Assembly: GCA_016931155.1 (NCBI GenBank)
Contig: JAFGFJ010000010.1
Coordinates: forward strand, 3,287-67,286
Direction of reading: 5' to 3'
From: Candidatus Dojkabacteria bacterium
Lineage (GTDB): Bacteria > Patescibacteria > Dojkabacteria > B142 > JAFGFJ01
DNA length: 64,000 nt
Below, piece after piece: positions 28,004 through 37,113 of the stretch. Under the pieces are notes generated by a model. That model searched no databases. It was not told the DNA's origin and saw nothing but the letters and a program-made list of their open reading frames with translations. Position 1 is the stretch's first letter. The number at the start of each line of letters is the position of its first letter. The position numbers were made by a program, and so were the translations under genes.

Positions 28004-30418
28004 TTACAATTCAAAATCCCTGATCAGGGAAAGATCTATCTTCCAAATTTTAGTCCCATCAAGAACATAGAGGTTGTTGTTAGAAGTATCAACCACAACT
28101 TCTTTAATATTCTTAAATATTTCTCCCTCTGGTTTTACTTGTGCAATAAGATCGAAAATGCCGGCATTTTCTCCTCTGCTCTTTGTAAACACAAGAACTC
28201 TTCTGTTAACTGGATCCGCAAAAAATATTTTTGTTGCATCAACATCCATTGCAACAGATTCATTAACACTATCCCCTGATGGAAGCCCCTGTATACTTAC
28301 AGGATCCTTATTTTCACCAAGATACCTGCTAAGTCCGCTTCCTTTTGAAAGAATATATACACGACCATCAACGGCAATATCAGAAGCATTTGCAAAAGCA
28401 TCCTCACGAGCTCTCAATATTGGAAGGGAATACCCGGAAGAACCCTCACTTCTCATATACACAAGATCTTTCGTATCAGTCCTCACTGCATAAATTCTAT
28501 CTTCGCTTCCCACTCTGTAAGCCTCGAGCTGAACAACATTTCCAAGCTTTCCTCTCGACAAACCGAGATGCTTTGTAACCGCTTTTGTTTCAATATTTAT
28601 TGTCGCTAGAGCCTTATCCTCACTATTGTCATGTACAATTAGTTCCTTTTTCTGATCAAATGCAATTGCTCTCGGACCTGATAAATTGCTCCCAGATGGG
28701 ATAAATTCCACCGGATCATCTCCTCCTGTTGACACCTTGTAAATGACACTTCTTCCTGAGTCGGAAACATAGAGAAAACCATCTAATAGATCAAAATCGT
28801 AAGTATCTGCATCTTCGAAATGTGCCGCAAAGTCGACAAGAAGAGATGGAGACATGACCAACACCCTGTTTAATTTGTTTTTTAGCATTTCCACCAGGTC
28901 TTCAGCATTTTCTATGTCCTCAACGAGAACTCCCAACTTCCTGGCTTCAGACAGCTTTGTAGAAGCCTTCTCAAGATCGGCAAGCAGTTCCTCCTTTCTC
29001 TCACTATTTGTTGGACTGTTCAGCACAACTGGAACATTCTGACTGACTGTCTCCGCAACCTCTTTCGCATTATCAACAAGCACCCGTGCTTCTTCTGTTA
29101 ATTTTCTCGTTTTTGCATCATCAACTTGAGCCTTTATTCCAAAATAGAGAATAAACCCTATTACGACAATTAGAATTGCTATCACCTTCCAATTTTTTTT
29201 CACTCCTGCACCCCTCAGGAAGATTTTATCCTGATCGGCTCCCAGCCAACCTAAAACAGTCTTTTTTACGACAAGAATTACTTCCCATATTTTTCTTCCT
29301 GCCTTTTGTAGAATATACAAATAAGTTGGAAGCTCTTTATCAACCACTTCCTGACCGAATTGATCAGATCTGGAAACCTTTGTTTCAAAACCAGGAGCAT
29401 CAACCGGGGAAACTCCCGAGACCGATACAGTTCGCTTATTGCCAGCTATCTGATCCTTTATTCTATTGAAATAAGCAACGCCTTTGTCAATAATCTGTTT
29501 ACCTTTCTCTTTAATTTTTTCAGCAACTGTCTTCTGTTCACTGAATCTGGAGGATTTGGAGTAATCGTATGGCAAAGTTTCTTCCTCTTTTTCGTCCCTA
29601 GGTTCAAAATCGAGTCGCTCTCTCTTTTCGGTATCCCCAAATTCTTTCGTTTCTTCATTTACTTGCTCTGACTCTAACTCCCGAGCAGTAGTATTTGCCT
29701 GTTCTGATTTGGCAACAAATGATTCTCCTCCTTGTGCTTTCATTAAAGTAGCCCCCTTTTCGGTTTCCTTATCCTCTACTTTAACCATAACAAGGGCAAT
29801 CATTGAGTCATTTTCTATCATTCTACCTTTTAAATTTTGTTCTGAGAAATTTGATACAGATTCTACAAAATCATCTTCACTATATTCCTCAACAGCCTCA
29901 GGAGTAGCAAGCATATATACGTCGCCTGCTTCGATTCTGGAGCTTCCAACCTTGATTATTCCCTCACCTGTTGGGTCTTTGAGATATGAAGTAATATCAA
30001 GAAGATTCCCACCCCTGAAAACGTAGGCTCGTGCCTGCCCCATTGAAACAAAGTAAACAAAGCCGGCATACACGACCATTGTATTGAGATGAACTTCAAC
30101 TCCTTCTTCATGAACACTCACTTCGTTTTCAATGAGAGTCATTAGCCTTCTTTCCATTCCCATCACAGCCTTCTCAAGCGAAATAAGCACAGAATCTTTC
30201 TCATTCTCAAAATAATTTTCATGGAAATGGTCAAGCAGAAGATTGCCCGCCGTGGAAGTATCGAAATCCTCTGGTCCTCTGAGAGTAATTACCGCAAATA
30301 TCTCCCCCCTCCTCTCAAAAACACTTTCACCCTGAGGACGATACGAATAAACACTAGCCCATACTCCAGGTTTATTCTTACCGATAAAATATTTTCGTGC
30401 CAGTGTAAATTTGTCCAT
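28004..30418 (-). CDS. PP2C-like pseudophosphatase with transmembrane helix and beta-propeller
   Basis: About 804 residues from MDKFTLARKYF (30418). Residues ~1-215 resemble a PPM/PP2C domain (GEIFAVITLRG, VSMGQARAYVFRGGNLLDIT, NDSMIALVMV), but the metal-binding Asp residues are gone: GDSR is GQAR and the final DN is ND. A disordered charged region follows, then one transmembrane helix (WKVIAILIVVIGFILYFGI, ~420), a coiled coil, and an outer NHL/YncE-like beta-propeller (AIAFDQKKELIVHD, SDIAVDGRVYILSKG). It is a likely transmembrane sensor or scaffold. A -10 TATAAT lies near 30467. Confidence 0.75.
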   Translation of the reverse strand: MDKFTLARKYFIGKNKPGVWASVYSYRPQGESVFERRGEIFAVITLRGPEDFDTSTAGNLLLDHFHENYFENEKDSVLISLEKAVMGMERRLMTLIENEVSVHEEGVEVHLNTMVVYAGFVYFVSMGQARAYVFRGGNLLDITSYLKDPTGEGIIKVGSSRIEAGDVYMLATPEAVEEYSEDDFVESVSNFSEQNLKGRMIENDSMIALVMVKVEDKETEKGATLMKAQGGESFVAKSEQANTTARELESEQVNEETKEFGDTEKRERLDFEPRDEKEEETLPYDYSKSSRFSEQKTVAEKIKEKGKQIIDKGVAYFNRIKDQIAGNKRTVSVSGVSPVDAPGFETKVSRSDQFGQEVVDKELPTYLYILQKAGRKIWEVILVVKKTVLGWLGADQDKIFLRGAGVKKNWKVIAILIVVIGFILYFGIKAQVDDAKTRKLTEEARVLVDNAKEVAETVSQNVPVVLNSPTNSERKEELLADLEKASTKLSEARKLGVLVEDIENAEDLVEMLKNKLNRVLVMSPSLLVDFAAHFEDADTYDFDLLDGFLYVSDSGRSVIYKVSTGGDDPVEFIPSGSNLSGPRAIAFDQKKELIVHDNSEDKALATINIETKAVTKHLGLSRGKLGNVVQLEAYRVGSEDRIYAVRTDTKDLVYMRSEGSSGYSLPILRAREDAFANASDIAVDGRVYILSKGSGLSRYLGENKDPVSIQGLPSGDSVNESVAMDVDATKIFFADPVNRRVLVFTKSRGENAGIFDLIAQVKPEGEIFKNIKEVVVDTSNNNLYVLDGTKIWKIDLSLIRDFEL

Positions 30419-30484
30419 CGTCAAAAGGCAGTCCTTCAACCTATTCCAGGATATCAGGACTAGATTATACTAACCCATTTTAGC

Positions 30485-30697
30485 TCAAAAGAAAAACACT
30501 ACCATCAGAAAAACAACCAGGAGAATAAGAATAGAAAAAACCGTACAACCAATAACACATCCTGATGGTCTGGTTTTAACCAACCTATTGATTGATCTTG
30601 TCTGATGCAGAACAACAAGACCAACCAGCAAATGAAACAACGTTGCAATAACAAGAGCGGTTTTAATTATTATTTCTAAAATCTTATATTCGTTCAT
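30485..30697 (-). CDS. Small two-helix membrane protein
   Basis: 70 residues with two hydrophobic helices (~8-31 and ~47-70) joined by a basic loop (HQTRSINRLVKTRPSG). The layout recalls small CPR membrane proteins found next to secretion genes, but I cannot assign a family. It lies between the PH-like and PP2C-like genes on the same strand. Confidence 0.65.
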   Translation of the reverse strand: MNEYKILEIIIKTALVIATLFHLLVGLVVLHQTRSINRLVKTRPSGCVIGCTVFSILILLVVFLMVVFFF

Positions 30698-30739
30698 TAC
30701 AGTAAATTGTTTTAATTCTGTAAGAGAGACCCGGTCAAA

Positions 30740-31375
30740 CTATCTTCTGACAAACTTTTCATGACCTCTGGTCTTAACGGCAGAGCTCAGATCTCCAATT
30801 ACGTCTCTAAACCTGGATGGCTGAGGAACCGCTCTAAACTTAAAGTTTCCCCTCTCAGCAGCAGAACTGATAATCACTGTTCCGTAGTGAAAAAGGCTGG
30901 GGAGAAGACCGACTGTTGAATCCCTAATATCTTGAATATCTTCAAGAGCCAACTCAATAACATGGTAAGAAGATATCGGACTAAACTCATAGTCAATAAG
31001 CCTCTGATTTGTTACCAGATAAATATCAAAATACCAGTCTAAAAAATTGAAAAGAACATATGTAAGCAAAAACGAATAATAAATTACTATTACAATAAGC
31101 TGTCTCTCGAGAGATACAAAATCACCCAACGGTATCCCGAAAGTATCGATCAAGTAGGCAACTACAAAGGGAACTATAAAGACTGCACCTGCTGTGATCA
31201 TCCAGCCAATATTTGTAAGTATGTGGGGTCTAATGAGAACAAATACTTTTTCATATGGATTTTGTGTTCCAAATCTTATCCCCTTCGGATTTATCTCGTA
31301 GCTTGAAAAGGGACCTCCTTCATGATCCGGAAGAATACCGGCAGCTGAATCAATTCGTCTTATTGGTTGCGCCAT
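30740..31375 (-). CDS. PH-domain (YdbS/bPH_2-like) membrane protein
   Basis: 211 residues. Polar N-terminus, two transmembrane helices (~57-80 and ~92-115), then a C-terminal bacterial PH-like domain: YLVTNQRLIDYEFSPISSYHVIELALEDIQDI is the diagnostic signature, followed by YGTVIISSAAERGNFKFRAVPQPSRFRDVI. Function in the family is unclear; often membrane stress or lipid related. A -10 TATAAC lies 11 nt before ATG. Confidence 0.85.
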   Translation of the reverse strand: MAQPIRRIDSAAGILPDHEGGPFSSYEINPKGIRFGTQNPYEKVFVLIRPHILTNIGWMITAGAVFIVPFVVAYLIDTFGIPLGDFVSLERQLIVIVIYYSFLLTYVLFNFLDWYFDIYLVTNQRLIDYEFSPISSYHVIELALEDIQDIRDSTVGLLPSLFHYGTVIISSAAERGNFKFRAVPQPSRFRDVIGDLSSAVKTRGHEKFVRR

Positions 31376-31512
31376 GGAAAGTGAATGTTATATTGAATTT
31401 TAACACTTTATAAAAGGACAAAAAAGACCTGCCCCTTGAGAGTTTTGCGGAAGAAATTTTTAATGAAATATTGTGAATCCTGTCCAATCTAAATTGTTTA
31501 TTTATCTTTCTA

Positions 31513-33258
31513 CTAACCCTGTTGCATAAACCAGGTAAGCGAATAGATATAGTCAGTCTGCCCCGAAGGTTTTACGTTTGCAACCCAGTTATTCCAGATA
31601 GCCTTGAAAAGCCACCCTGACATGACCGCACTGCCGTTTGTGCCAATGAATTTTACCTGCTTCACCCTGTTCGAACCATCTCTTACAAAAGTCATTCCCG
31701 TGACTGAACCAACAGAATTCCTGGTGCTTTGTAAAAAGATTTTTGCACCACCTGTATTGTAATTTGCAGCACTATAGTCCAGCATCTGATTTATCTCAGC
31801 ATAAGTATAGCTGTTTGTTCTCCAGGTCCAGTTTGTGTAAGAATAGCTTGCAGCAGTTCCTGTGTCATTTACATGACGAAGATAAGAATAAGGTGTTCCA
31901 ACCCCGTTAAAACTTGAAAACACTGTGTCATTATCCGCAGTTCCATAGCCCTGATTGTTATCCGAAGAATATAGTGCTCGTATCACCTGTCCGTTATGAG
32001 TAGCACCTGTTGAAACAATAACCTGTTTTGAAGTTTCATCCGCTGCCCACTGTTTGTTTGTTCCTCCCTTATAAACCTGACAGGAAGCTGTCGTACAAAT
32101 TGTCCCTCCATAACTCATTGCATAAGAACGGGCAGCTATCACCTGTGCCTTAATTGCTTCAGCAGGCCAGCAATCCCATATCGTAGAAGGATTATCAACT
32201 GCATATTTTGCAGGATTTGAATTAACCTGTTCCTGTGTTCCACATGCCTTATCAGGCACTTCACCAAGACCAGCAACATATGTTTCCATATCCATATTCC
32301 CGTACCCTGAAACACTTACAACTGCACTCCTTTGCTCGATCTTTGTTTGAGAATAATAAAAAGTCACTATCTGCTGTGCTGTCCACCCTTTCTGTGCAGC
32401 ACCATACGCACCAAACTGCGACATACCGACCCCATGACCTTGATAAAGATCTCTTCCTCGACCTGTGAAATATATCTCACCAGACTCGATTGGTAAAGTA
32501 CCACCATTAGTTGAACCGCCTGTCTGTATATCTTCAAGTGCTTTTATTGCCTTCTGCTCCTCTGAGAGTTGCCCTATTGCCGACTGAACCGTTCCTATCT
32601 GTCCCCTTATCCCTGCCACTGCACCGCTTGTCGAGGCTATAGTAGAATTTAGTTTTTCGAGTTGTTGAGCAAGTTCAACCTTTCTGCTCTCCAAATCTTT
32701 CGTTTTTATTTCAAGATTCTTCTTTTCCTCAGTATTGGAAGCAAGATCGTTTTCAATCTGCACTAATTCCCCGGAAAGACCCTTTATCCAATCTTTCTCA
32801 TCAAGAGTAATAGCGGTTTGATAAGTTGCAGTTTTTACAAAATCCTTTTCTGAGCTGAAAATTACATCCGTAAAACGAGTCATTTTCCAACTGAGATAAG
32901 AATCACGTACAAAACCGTCCTGCCTCTTCTCTCTTTCCTCCTTTTCAAGTTCTTTTATGTATTTATTTTGTTCAAGCTCTTCCAGTTTCAAATTGTTATA
33001 TTCAATTTGAGCTTCAATTTCCTTCATTTCCGCATCAATCTGCGCATAAGCTGAGTTTGTACTATTTCTCTGGGAAGCGTAATAATTGAGATCTTTCTGA
33101 ATATTACCAAGTTTTTCCTGTAGCTTACTAAGTTCGGCATTTTTTCTTTCAAGTTCCAACTGAATTTCTTCAGTTGTTTTTGCATATGCGGGAGAAAGAC
33201 AAGCAGAAAAAAAGGTTGCCAATATAAGAGGGAAAATTGTTAAATGCTTTAATTTCAT
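31513..33258 (-). CDS. Secreted SpoIID/LytB-domain protein with coiled-coil N-terminus
   Basis: 581 residues. Signal peptide (LTIFPLILATFFSACLSPAYA), coiled coil ~30-240 like CwlO/EnvC-type hydrolase activators (IQLELERKNAELSKLQEKL), a Gly/Ser/Thr linker, then SpoIID/LytB elements: GHGVGMSQFGAYGAAQKG, YVAGLGEVP, and WPAEAIKAQVIAARSYAMSY. GHGVGMSQ comes before AIKAQ, the reverse of SpoIID itself but seen in some LytB-like proteins. Probable role is glycan-strand cleavage or its activation during growth or division. A -10 TATAAT (near 33300) gives a ~33-nt leader. Confidence 0.85.
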   Translation of the reverse strand: MKLKHLTIFPLILATFFSACLSPAYAKTTEEIQLELERKNAELSKLQEKLGNIQKDLNYYASQRNSTNSAYAQIDAEMKEIEAQIEYNNLKLEELEQNKYIKELEKEEREKRQDGFVRDSYLSWKMTRFTDVIFSSEKDFVKTATYQTAITLDEKDWIKGLSGELVQIENDLASNTEEKKNLEIKTKDLESRKVELAQQLEKLNSTIASTSGAVAGIRGQIGTVQSAIGQLSEEQKAIKALEDIQTGGSTNGGTLPIESGEIYFTGRGRDLYQGHGVGMSQFGAYGAAQKGWTAQQIVTFYYSQTKIEQRSAVVSVSGYGNMDMETYVAGLGEVPDKACGTQEQVNSNPAKYAVDNPSTIWDCWPAEAIKAQVIAARSYAMSYGGTICTTASCQVYKGGTNKQWAADETSKQVIVSTGATHNGQVIRALYSSDNNQGYGTADNDTVFSSFNGVGTPYSYLRHVNDTGTAASYSYTNWTWRTNSYTYAEINQMLDYSAANYNTGGAKIFLQSTRNSVGSVTGMTFVRDGSNRVKQVKFIGTNGSAVMSGWLFKAIWNNWVANVKPSGQTDYIYSLTWFMQQG

Positions 33259-33452
33259 TTTTGAAGCTTAAAAGTGCAAGCCAAAATAACTCGACCATTA
33301 TACCACAGAATTTTGTAGTGAAATAAGAGCTGATGCGATCTTACAACCACATAGTCACAAAATACTACAATCACATGTCTTTACAATCTGGTGGTCTACA
33401 ACTCTGGAATCTTTCGAATTACAGTTAAGTGACTTTGATTAATGGTTCTAAT
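33259..33452. other. Intergenic stretch before repeat copy C
   Basis: No gene. Contains the SpoIID-like promoter (-10 near 33296-33301). The sequence includes several ACTACAATCACA / TTACAATCTG-like short motifs but no clear structure. Confidence 0.4.
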
Positions 33453-33502
33453 ACTGAGACTCTACGGGCTTTGCCAGTAGGTTTAAGATCGGTTATGCTG
33501 AA
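33453..33502 (+). repeat. Dispersed hairpin repeat, copy C
   Basis: A 50-bp unit ACTGAGACTCTACGG...TTTAAGATCGGTTATGCTGAA, matching copy A (22348-22397) at 42 positions. The central stem is CTACGGGC-TTT-GCCAGTAG with one mismatch; most differences from copy A fall in the stem/loop. It lies in a 413-bp gene-free interval. Confidence 0.75.
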
Positions 33503-33610
33503 TATATTGGTATCCGTCCTTCAACTGAAGGATACAGCAATCGTGCAGTCTTAAAGAAAAAATCTTACACGGGGAATTCCACAACGTCGTACCAGAACGC
33601 AAAGCATAGT

Positions 33611-33684
33611 ATCAAATCACAAACCGAAACATCAAACCATAAACTGTATCGCCAAATCATAAACCGTATCATTAAATCACAACT
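33611..33684 (+). repeat. 20-bp tandem repeat, ~3.7 copies
   Basis: Imperfect units ATCAAATCACAAACCGAAAC, ATCAAACCATAAACTGTATC, GCCAAATCATAAACCGTATC and a partial fourth, period exactly 20. The last unit runs into the 3' end of the YhaN-like gene and supplies its stop codon. No spacers, so not CRISPR. Confidence 0.75.
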
Positions 33685-35783
33685 GAGTTGCCCCAGTCAT
33701 TATATTCCTCATGATGAGTAAGAAGAATAACTTGATGTTTCTCCCCTATTTCCTTGAGAATTTCCTTTGTTGTTTCTTTTCTCGTCTCATCAAATGTCAC
33801 AAAAGGATCGTCCAAAATAATCGGTGGGTTCGAGTCCTTTGCTACCAGATCCAGAATAGCAAGTCTGGTCAAAAAATAGATCTGGTCAACCGTTCCTTTT
33901 GAAAGAACGGAAACAGGGTCTATCCAGTCGCCCTTCTCCTTTGAAAAAACCTGAATACTCAGATTTTTTTCTATTTTCACATCCGAATATCTGTCTTGCG
34001 TAAGCCTCGCTAGATACATTTTTACAAATTCTTTTATAATTTTTCCCGCATCTTTTGCTGTACCTTCAATAGACTGATCAATGGTTTCCCTGACAAGCTC
34101 CAAGACTTTCCGCTTCTTTTTGTAGTAACTGTATTCTTCATTGAGCCTCTCCAATAGCTCCTCCTCTTCAACTACATCATCTATGCTGATCTCTGCATCC
34201 TGCACCCTTACCTTTGAAGCTGTCTCAAGCTCACTCAATCTTTTCTCCTCCATTTTTAGTGTATCAAGCTCACGTCTTTTTCTAAGATATTCTTCAGAAG
34301 TAAGATTTGAATTTCTAACGTCTTCAGTAAGCTCGTTCACCTCAACTTCTTTCTTCTTTGCGAAAAGTTCAGCCTGCTCCCCTTTGATTTGCTCCAGACT
34401 CTTACCTTCAAGCATTCCCTTCTGAAGAGACTCCAGGTTCGCCCTCTCCTCAAGAAAACCTCTAAGTTTTGCTTTTTTTGTATAAAATTCGTCAGAGTCT
34501 CTGACCTTAATTTCCTCAAATTTTTTTTCAAGACAGGCACTTTCTTTTCCAATTTGCTCAATTATTTCCTTGAGCTGTTTTTCCCTCATCTCAACTTCCT
34601 TCCTCCCTTCTTTACCTGCAGAGCCTTTTTGTGAATTGAAAAACATGTAGGCACCAATTACAAAAGTGATACCAAGACCTGTCAATAAAATGTCTAATCT
34701 ACTAAGTAGAATATATAGGACAATTGTTACAACAAGAAAAAACAAAGGAACTAAAAGCCTTGGAAATACGGGGTTATCCGGCTTCTCTGCTTCCACAATT
34801 TCCTCCCTTTCAAGTTTTGCTATTGTCTCCTTTTTTGCTCTGATAGAGCCAGTTAGTTCGTTTACTTCTTTTGCAGTTTTTTCAAGATCAATCGAATCCA
34901 GCGGTTTAAAATTTTCAATCTGCGACCGAATGTTGGAAATTTGTGTACTAATTTCAGACACTTCGCTCATTTTTCGCTCCAGGCGTACTATTTGCTGTTC
35001 AATTTCTTTGATCTTTTGGCTTCCTTCCTTGAATTTCCTGTTGTATTCTATCTGTTTTTCTACCAGTGAAATCTTCTCTGTAACAGACTCAAGTTCCCCT
35101 TTGGAGCTCTTTCCTTCGTTTGCAGCACTTTTTACTTTCTCCCATTTCTGCTTTTTGTCTTCAAGATTTTGCATAGTCTCGGAAATTTTTACTTCCAGCT
35201 CTTTCAATTTTCCGGGACTATTTGTCGGACGGTCGAGACCTTTTTTGAGCTCAGCCAGTTCCCTGTCTATTTCTTTTATTACTGTCCCTACTCCTTCCTC
35301 GACTCCTCCTGCTGAGGCCGCACTTTGAATTGAAGCAACAAGATCCTCACTACTTTCTATCCTCGCAAGATCGGATTGGCTTACAAAAGCACTTGATTCA
35401 AAGACCTTTACAGACTTGATCCCGAGAAGCTGACCGATAGATGCTTCAACACCTTTTATATCGTTAGTTTCTTTTTTTGTATCAAGGTTTGTAAGCTTGG
35501 CAAGTTTCAGACCGAAGTCTTTAGTGAGCTGAAACTTGCCAAGCGGGGAAGTTCCTTCCGCCTGTAAGAATATGCTTCCGCTCTCATCCCACGAGCCGTA
35601 CCTGTCAAAAAATTGTTTTGACTTTGTAGTCGGATCTGCAAAAAGAAGGGTAAGTATTGCTTCAGAAAGAGTTGATTTGCCGGCCTCGTTGAGTCCCTGC
35701 ACTACATTTACTCCATCGCTGAACTCAAAGGTTTTATCCTTAAACTTTCTGAAATTTTTAATTGTAAGTTTTGTAATTTTCAT
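33672..35783 (-). CDS. SbcC/Rad50-like ATPase with transmembrane helices in the coiled coil (YhaN-like)
   Basis: 703 residues. Walker A GLNEAGKST (30-38), Q-loop region SSAFVSQSDLARI, long coiled coil, ABC signature VLSKGTVDQIYFLTRLA, Walker B PPIILDDPFVTFD, and His switch LLTHHEEY. No zinc-hook CxxC at the coiled-coil apex; instead two hydrophobic helices (~338-384, RLLVPLFFLVVTIVLYILL and ILLTGLGITFVIGAYMFF). B. subtilis YhaN has such helices, so this machine is probably membrane-tethered. It overlaps its nuclease partner by one base. Likely role: DNA-end processing. Confidence 0.9.
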   Translation of the reverse strand: MKITKLTIKNFRKFKDKTFEFSDGVNVVQGLNEAGKSTLSEAILTLLFADPTTKSKQFFDRYGSWDESGSIFLQAEGTSPLGKFQLTKDFGLKLAKLTNLDTKKETNDIKGVEASIGQLLGIKSVKVFESSAFVSQSDLARIESSEDLVASIQSAASAGGVEEGVGTVIKEIDRELAELKKGLDRPTNSPGKLKELEVKISETMQNLEDKKQKWEKVKSAANEGKSSKGELESVTEKISLVEKQIEYNRKFKEGSQKIKEIEQQIVRLERKMSEVSEISTQISNIRSQIENFKPLDSIDLEKTAKEVNELTGSIRAKKETIAKLEREEIVEAEKPDNPVFPRLLVPLFFLVVTIVLYILLSRLDILLTGLGITFVIGAYMFFNSQKGSAGKEGRKEVEMREKQLKEIIEQIGKESACLEKKFEEIKVRDSDEFYTKKAKLRGFLEERANLESLQKGMLEGKSLEQIKGEQAELFAKKKEVEVNELTEDVRNSNLTSEEYLRKRRELDTLKMEEKRLSELETASKVRVQDAEISIDDVVEEEELLERLNEEYSYYKKKRKVLELVRETIDQSIEGTAKDAGKIIKEFVKMYLARLTQDRYSDVKIEKNLSIQVFSKEKGDWIDPVSVLSKGTVDQIYFLTRLAILDLVAKDSNPPIILDDPFVTFDETRKETTKEILKEIGEKHQVILLTHHEEYNDWGNSVVI

Positions 35784-36889
35784 TAATTTTTCTGTGTCCC
35801 TGATAGTTTTTTCACTCCATACTGGATAGCTTCATCAATTATTTCCTTGTCTTCTACTTCATTTTCCCTTAGGAGCTTGATGTATCGACCGATCAAAAGC
35901 TCCTGAGGGTATTTATCCAGTTCTTCCTGTGTAAGTTCCAGATGAGATTCGTCTGCAATCTTTAGATAGAAAAATTTACCTCTCATTGTATCTTCCAGTT
36001 CTTCTTTATCCAGATCAAAAGAAAGAGATTTTTTTCCCTTTATCGATACAAGTTTTATCAGATTTTCATGAGCATCCAAGAGAATATCCTTCTGAAGAGA
36101 TGAAAGGTTCTCGTATTTGCCAAGATCCACCTCCTGCACAATTACTTCTCTCTTGCCTACTCTTAGAGGAATTACCCTGGTTCCAGAATCAATCTCAATA
36201 AGCAGTACATTTCCCGAACCTTTCTGATCTGAGTCGATAAGCTCAGGAGAGCCTGAGTACCAGACCTTGTCTTTTACTACTTCAAGCCTGCTGTGCCAGT
36301 CACCAAGAGCCACATATTCGACAGGCAAAGATTCAAGAAGTTTTACATCAATGGGGTAATTATCTGCTTCCCTTCCTGCCATATTTACCGATCCGTGAAT
36401 CAAAGCAACACTGTTTTTTGTTTTCGCTTTTTCGTTTATTTTAATTTCTGAAAGAGGAGATTTCCTGCTTTTCTGAAGCACTGCAGACACACCATAAACT
36501 GTAAGGTCAAGATCTTCCACAATCCAGATAGAGCCATTTTCGGGAGTAAAAATATGAATATTGGAGCTGTCACCGCAGAACTCATCTGAAAGAAACACCG
36601 AGCCGGGTTCGAGCCTGTCATGATTTCCCGCAATAATTGCTACCTTGATAAGAGCTTTTGCAAGCTTTTCCAGCTGTGATTTTACAAAATTTATACTAAT
36701 TTTCGAAGGAAAAGGGTTGTCAAAAAGATCCCCGGAAATAGCAACAAGGTCAACTTTTTTCTCAATTGCCACATCTACAACTTTCTCAAACGTCTGCCTG
36801 ATCTGGTCTCTCTGAACATTTGATTTGTCTTTCAGATAGGACAGTTTTGCCCCAATATGAATATCACTGGTATGAAGAATTTTTATCAT
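35783..36889 (-). CDS. SbcD/YhaO-like metallophosphoesterase nuclease
   Basis: 368 residues. Metal motifs: HTSDIHIGA (Asp9, His11), ISGDLFDNP, IAGNHDR, LIHGS and LGDWHSR, the Mre11/SbcD set. Partner of the ATPase that follows; stop and start overlap by one base, so they are translationally coupled. Promoter TTGATA-16-TATAAA lies just before the ATG. A weak AAAGG is 2 nt from ATG, too close for a normal SD. The interval 36890-37113 beyond it shows no gene. Confidence 0.92.
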   Translation of the reverse strand: MIKILHTSDIHIGAKLSYLKDKSNVQRDQIRQTFEKVVDVAIEKKVDLVAISGDLFDNPFPSKISINFVKSQLEKLAKALIKVAIIAGNHDRLEPGSVFLSDEFCGDSSNIHIFTPENGSIWIVEDLDLTVYGVSAVLQKSRKSPLSEIKINEKAKTKNSVALIHGSVNMAGREADNYPIDVKLLESLPVEYVALGDWHSRLEVVKDKVWYSGSPELIDSDQKGSGNVLLIEIDSGTRVIPLRVGKREVIVQEVDLGKYENLSSLQKDILLDAHENLIKLVSIKGKKSLSFDLDKEELEDTMRGKFFYLKIADESHLELTQEELDKYPQELLIGRYIKLLRENEVEDKEIIDEAIQYGVKKLSGTQKN

Positions 36890-37113
36890 AACCTTTATAA
36901 ATTAGATGGCATAAATATCAATAATTGCCATGCTTCTATCTGGTCAATTTTTTGATCCCAGATATTCCAGAAATAAGTTATTGCTCAATCTGAATCTAAC
37001 TTATTCCTAAAGATGCGTCAACTTACAGTAGAATACTTGCCAAATATCTACCAGAAACAAAAGGAGGTCATACTCCGAAGTAAAAATCCCATGAATCCTA
37101 AAAGAGTAGAGAC

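Noticed and set aside
33611..33684. Possible CRISPR array from short repeats
   Set aside because: Units are contiguous 20-bp tandem copies with no spacers and no cas genes anywhere in the window.
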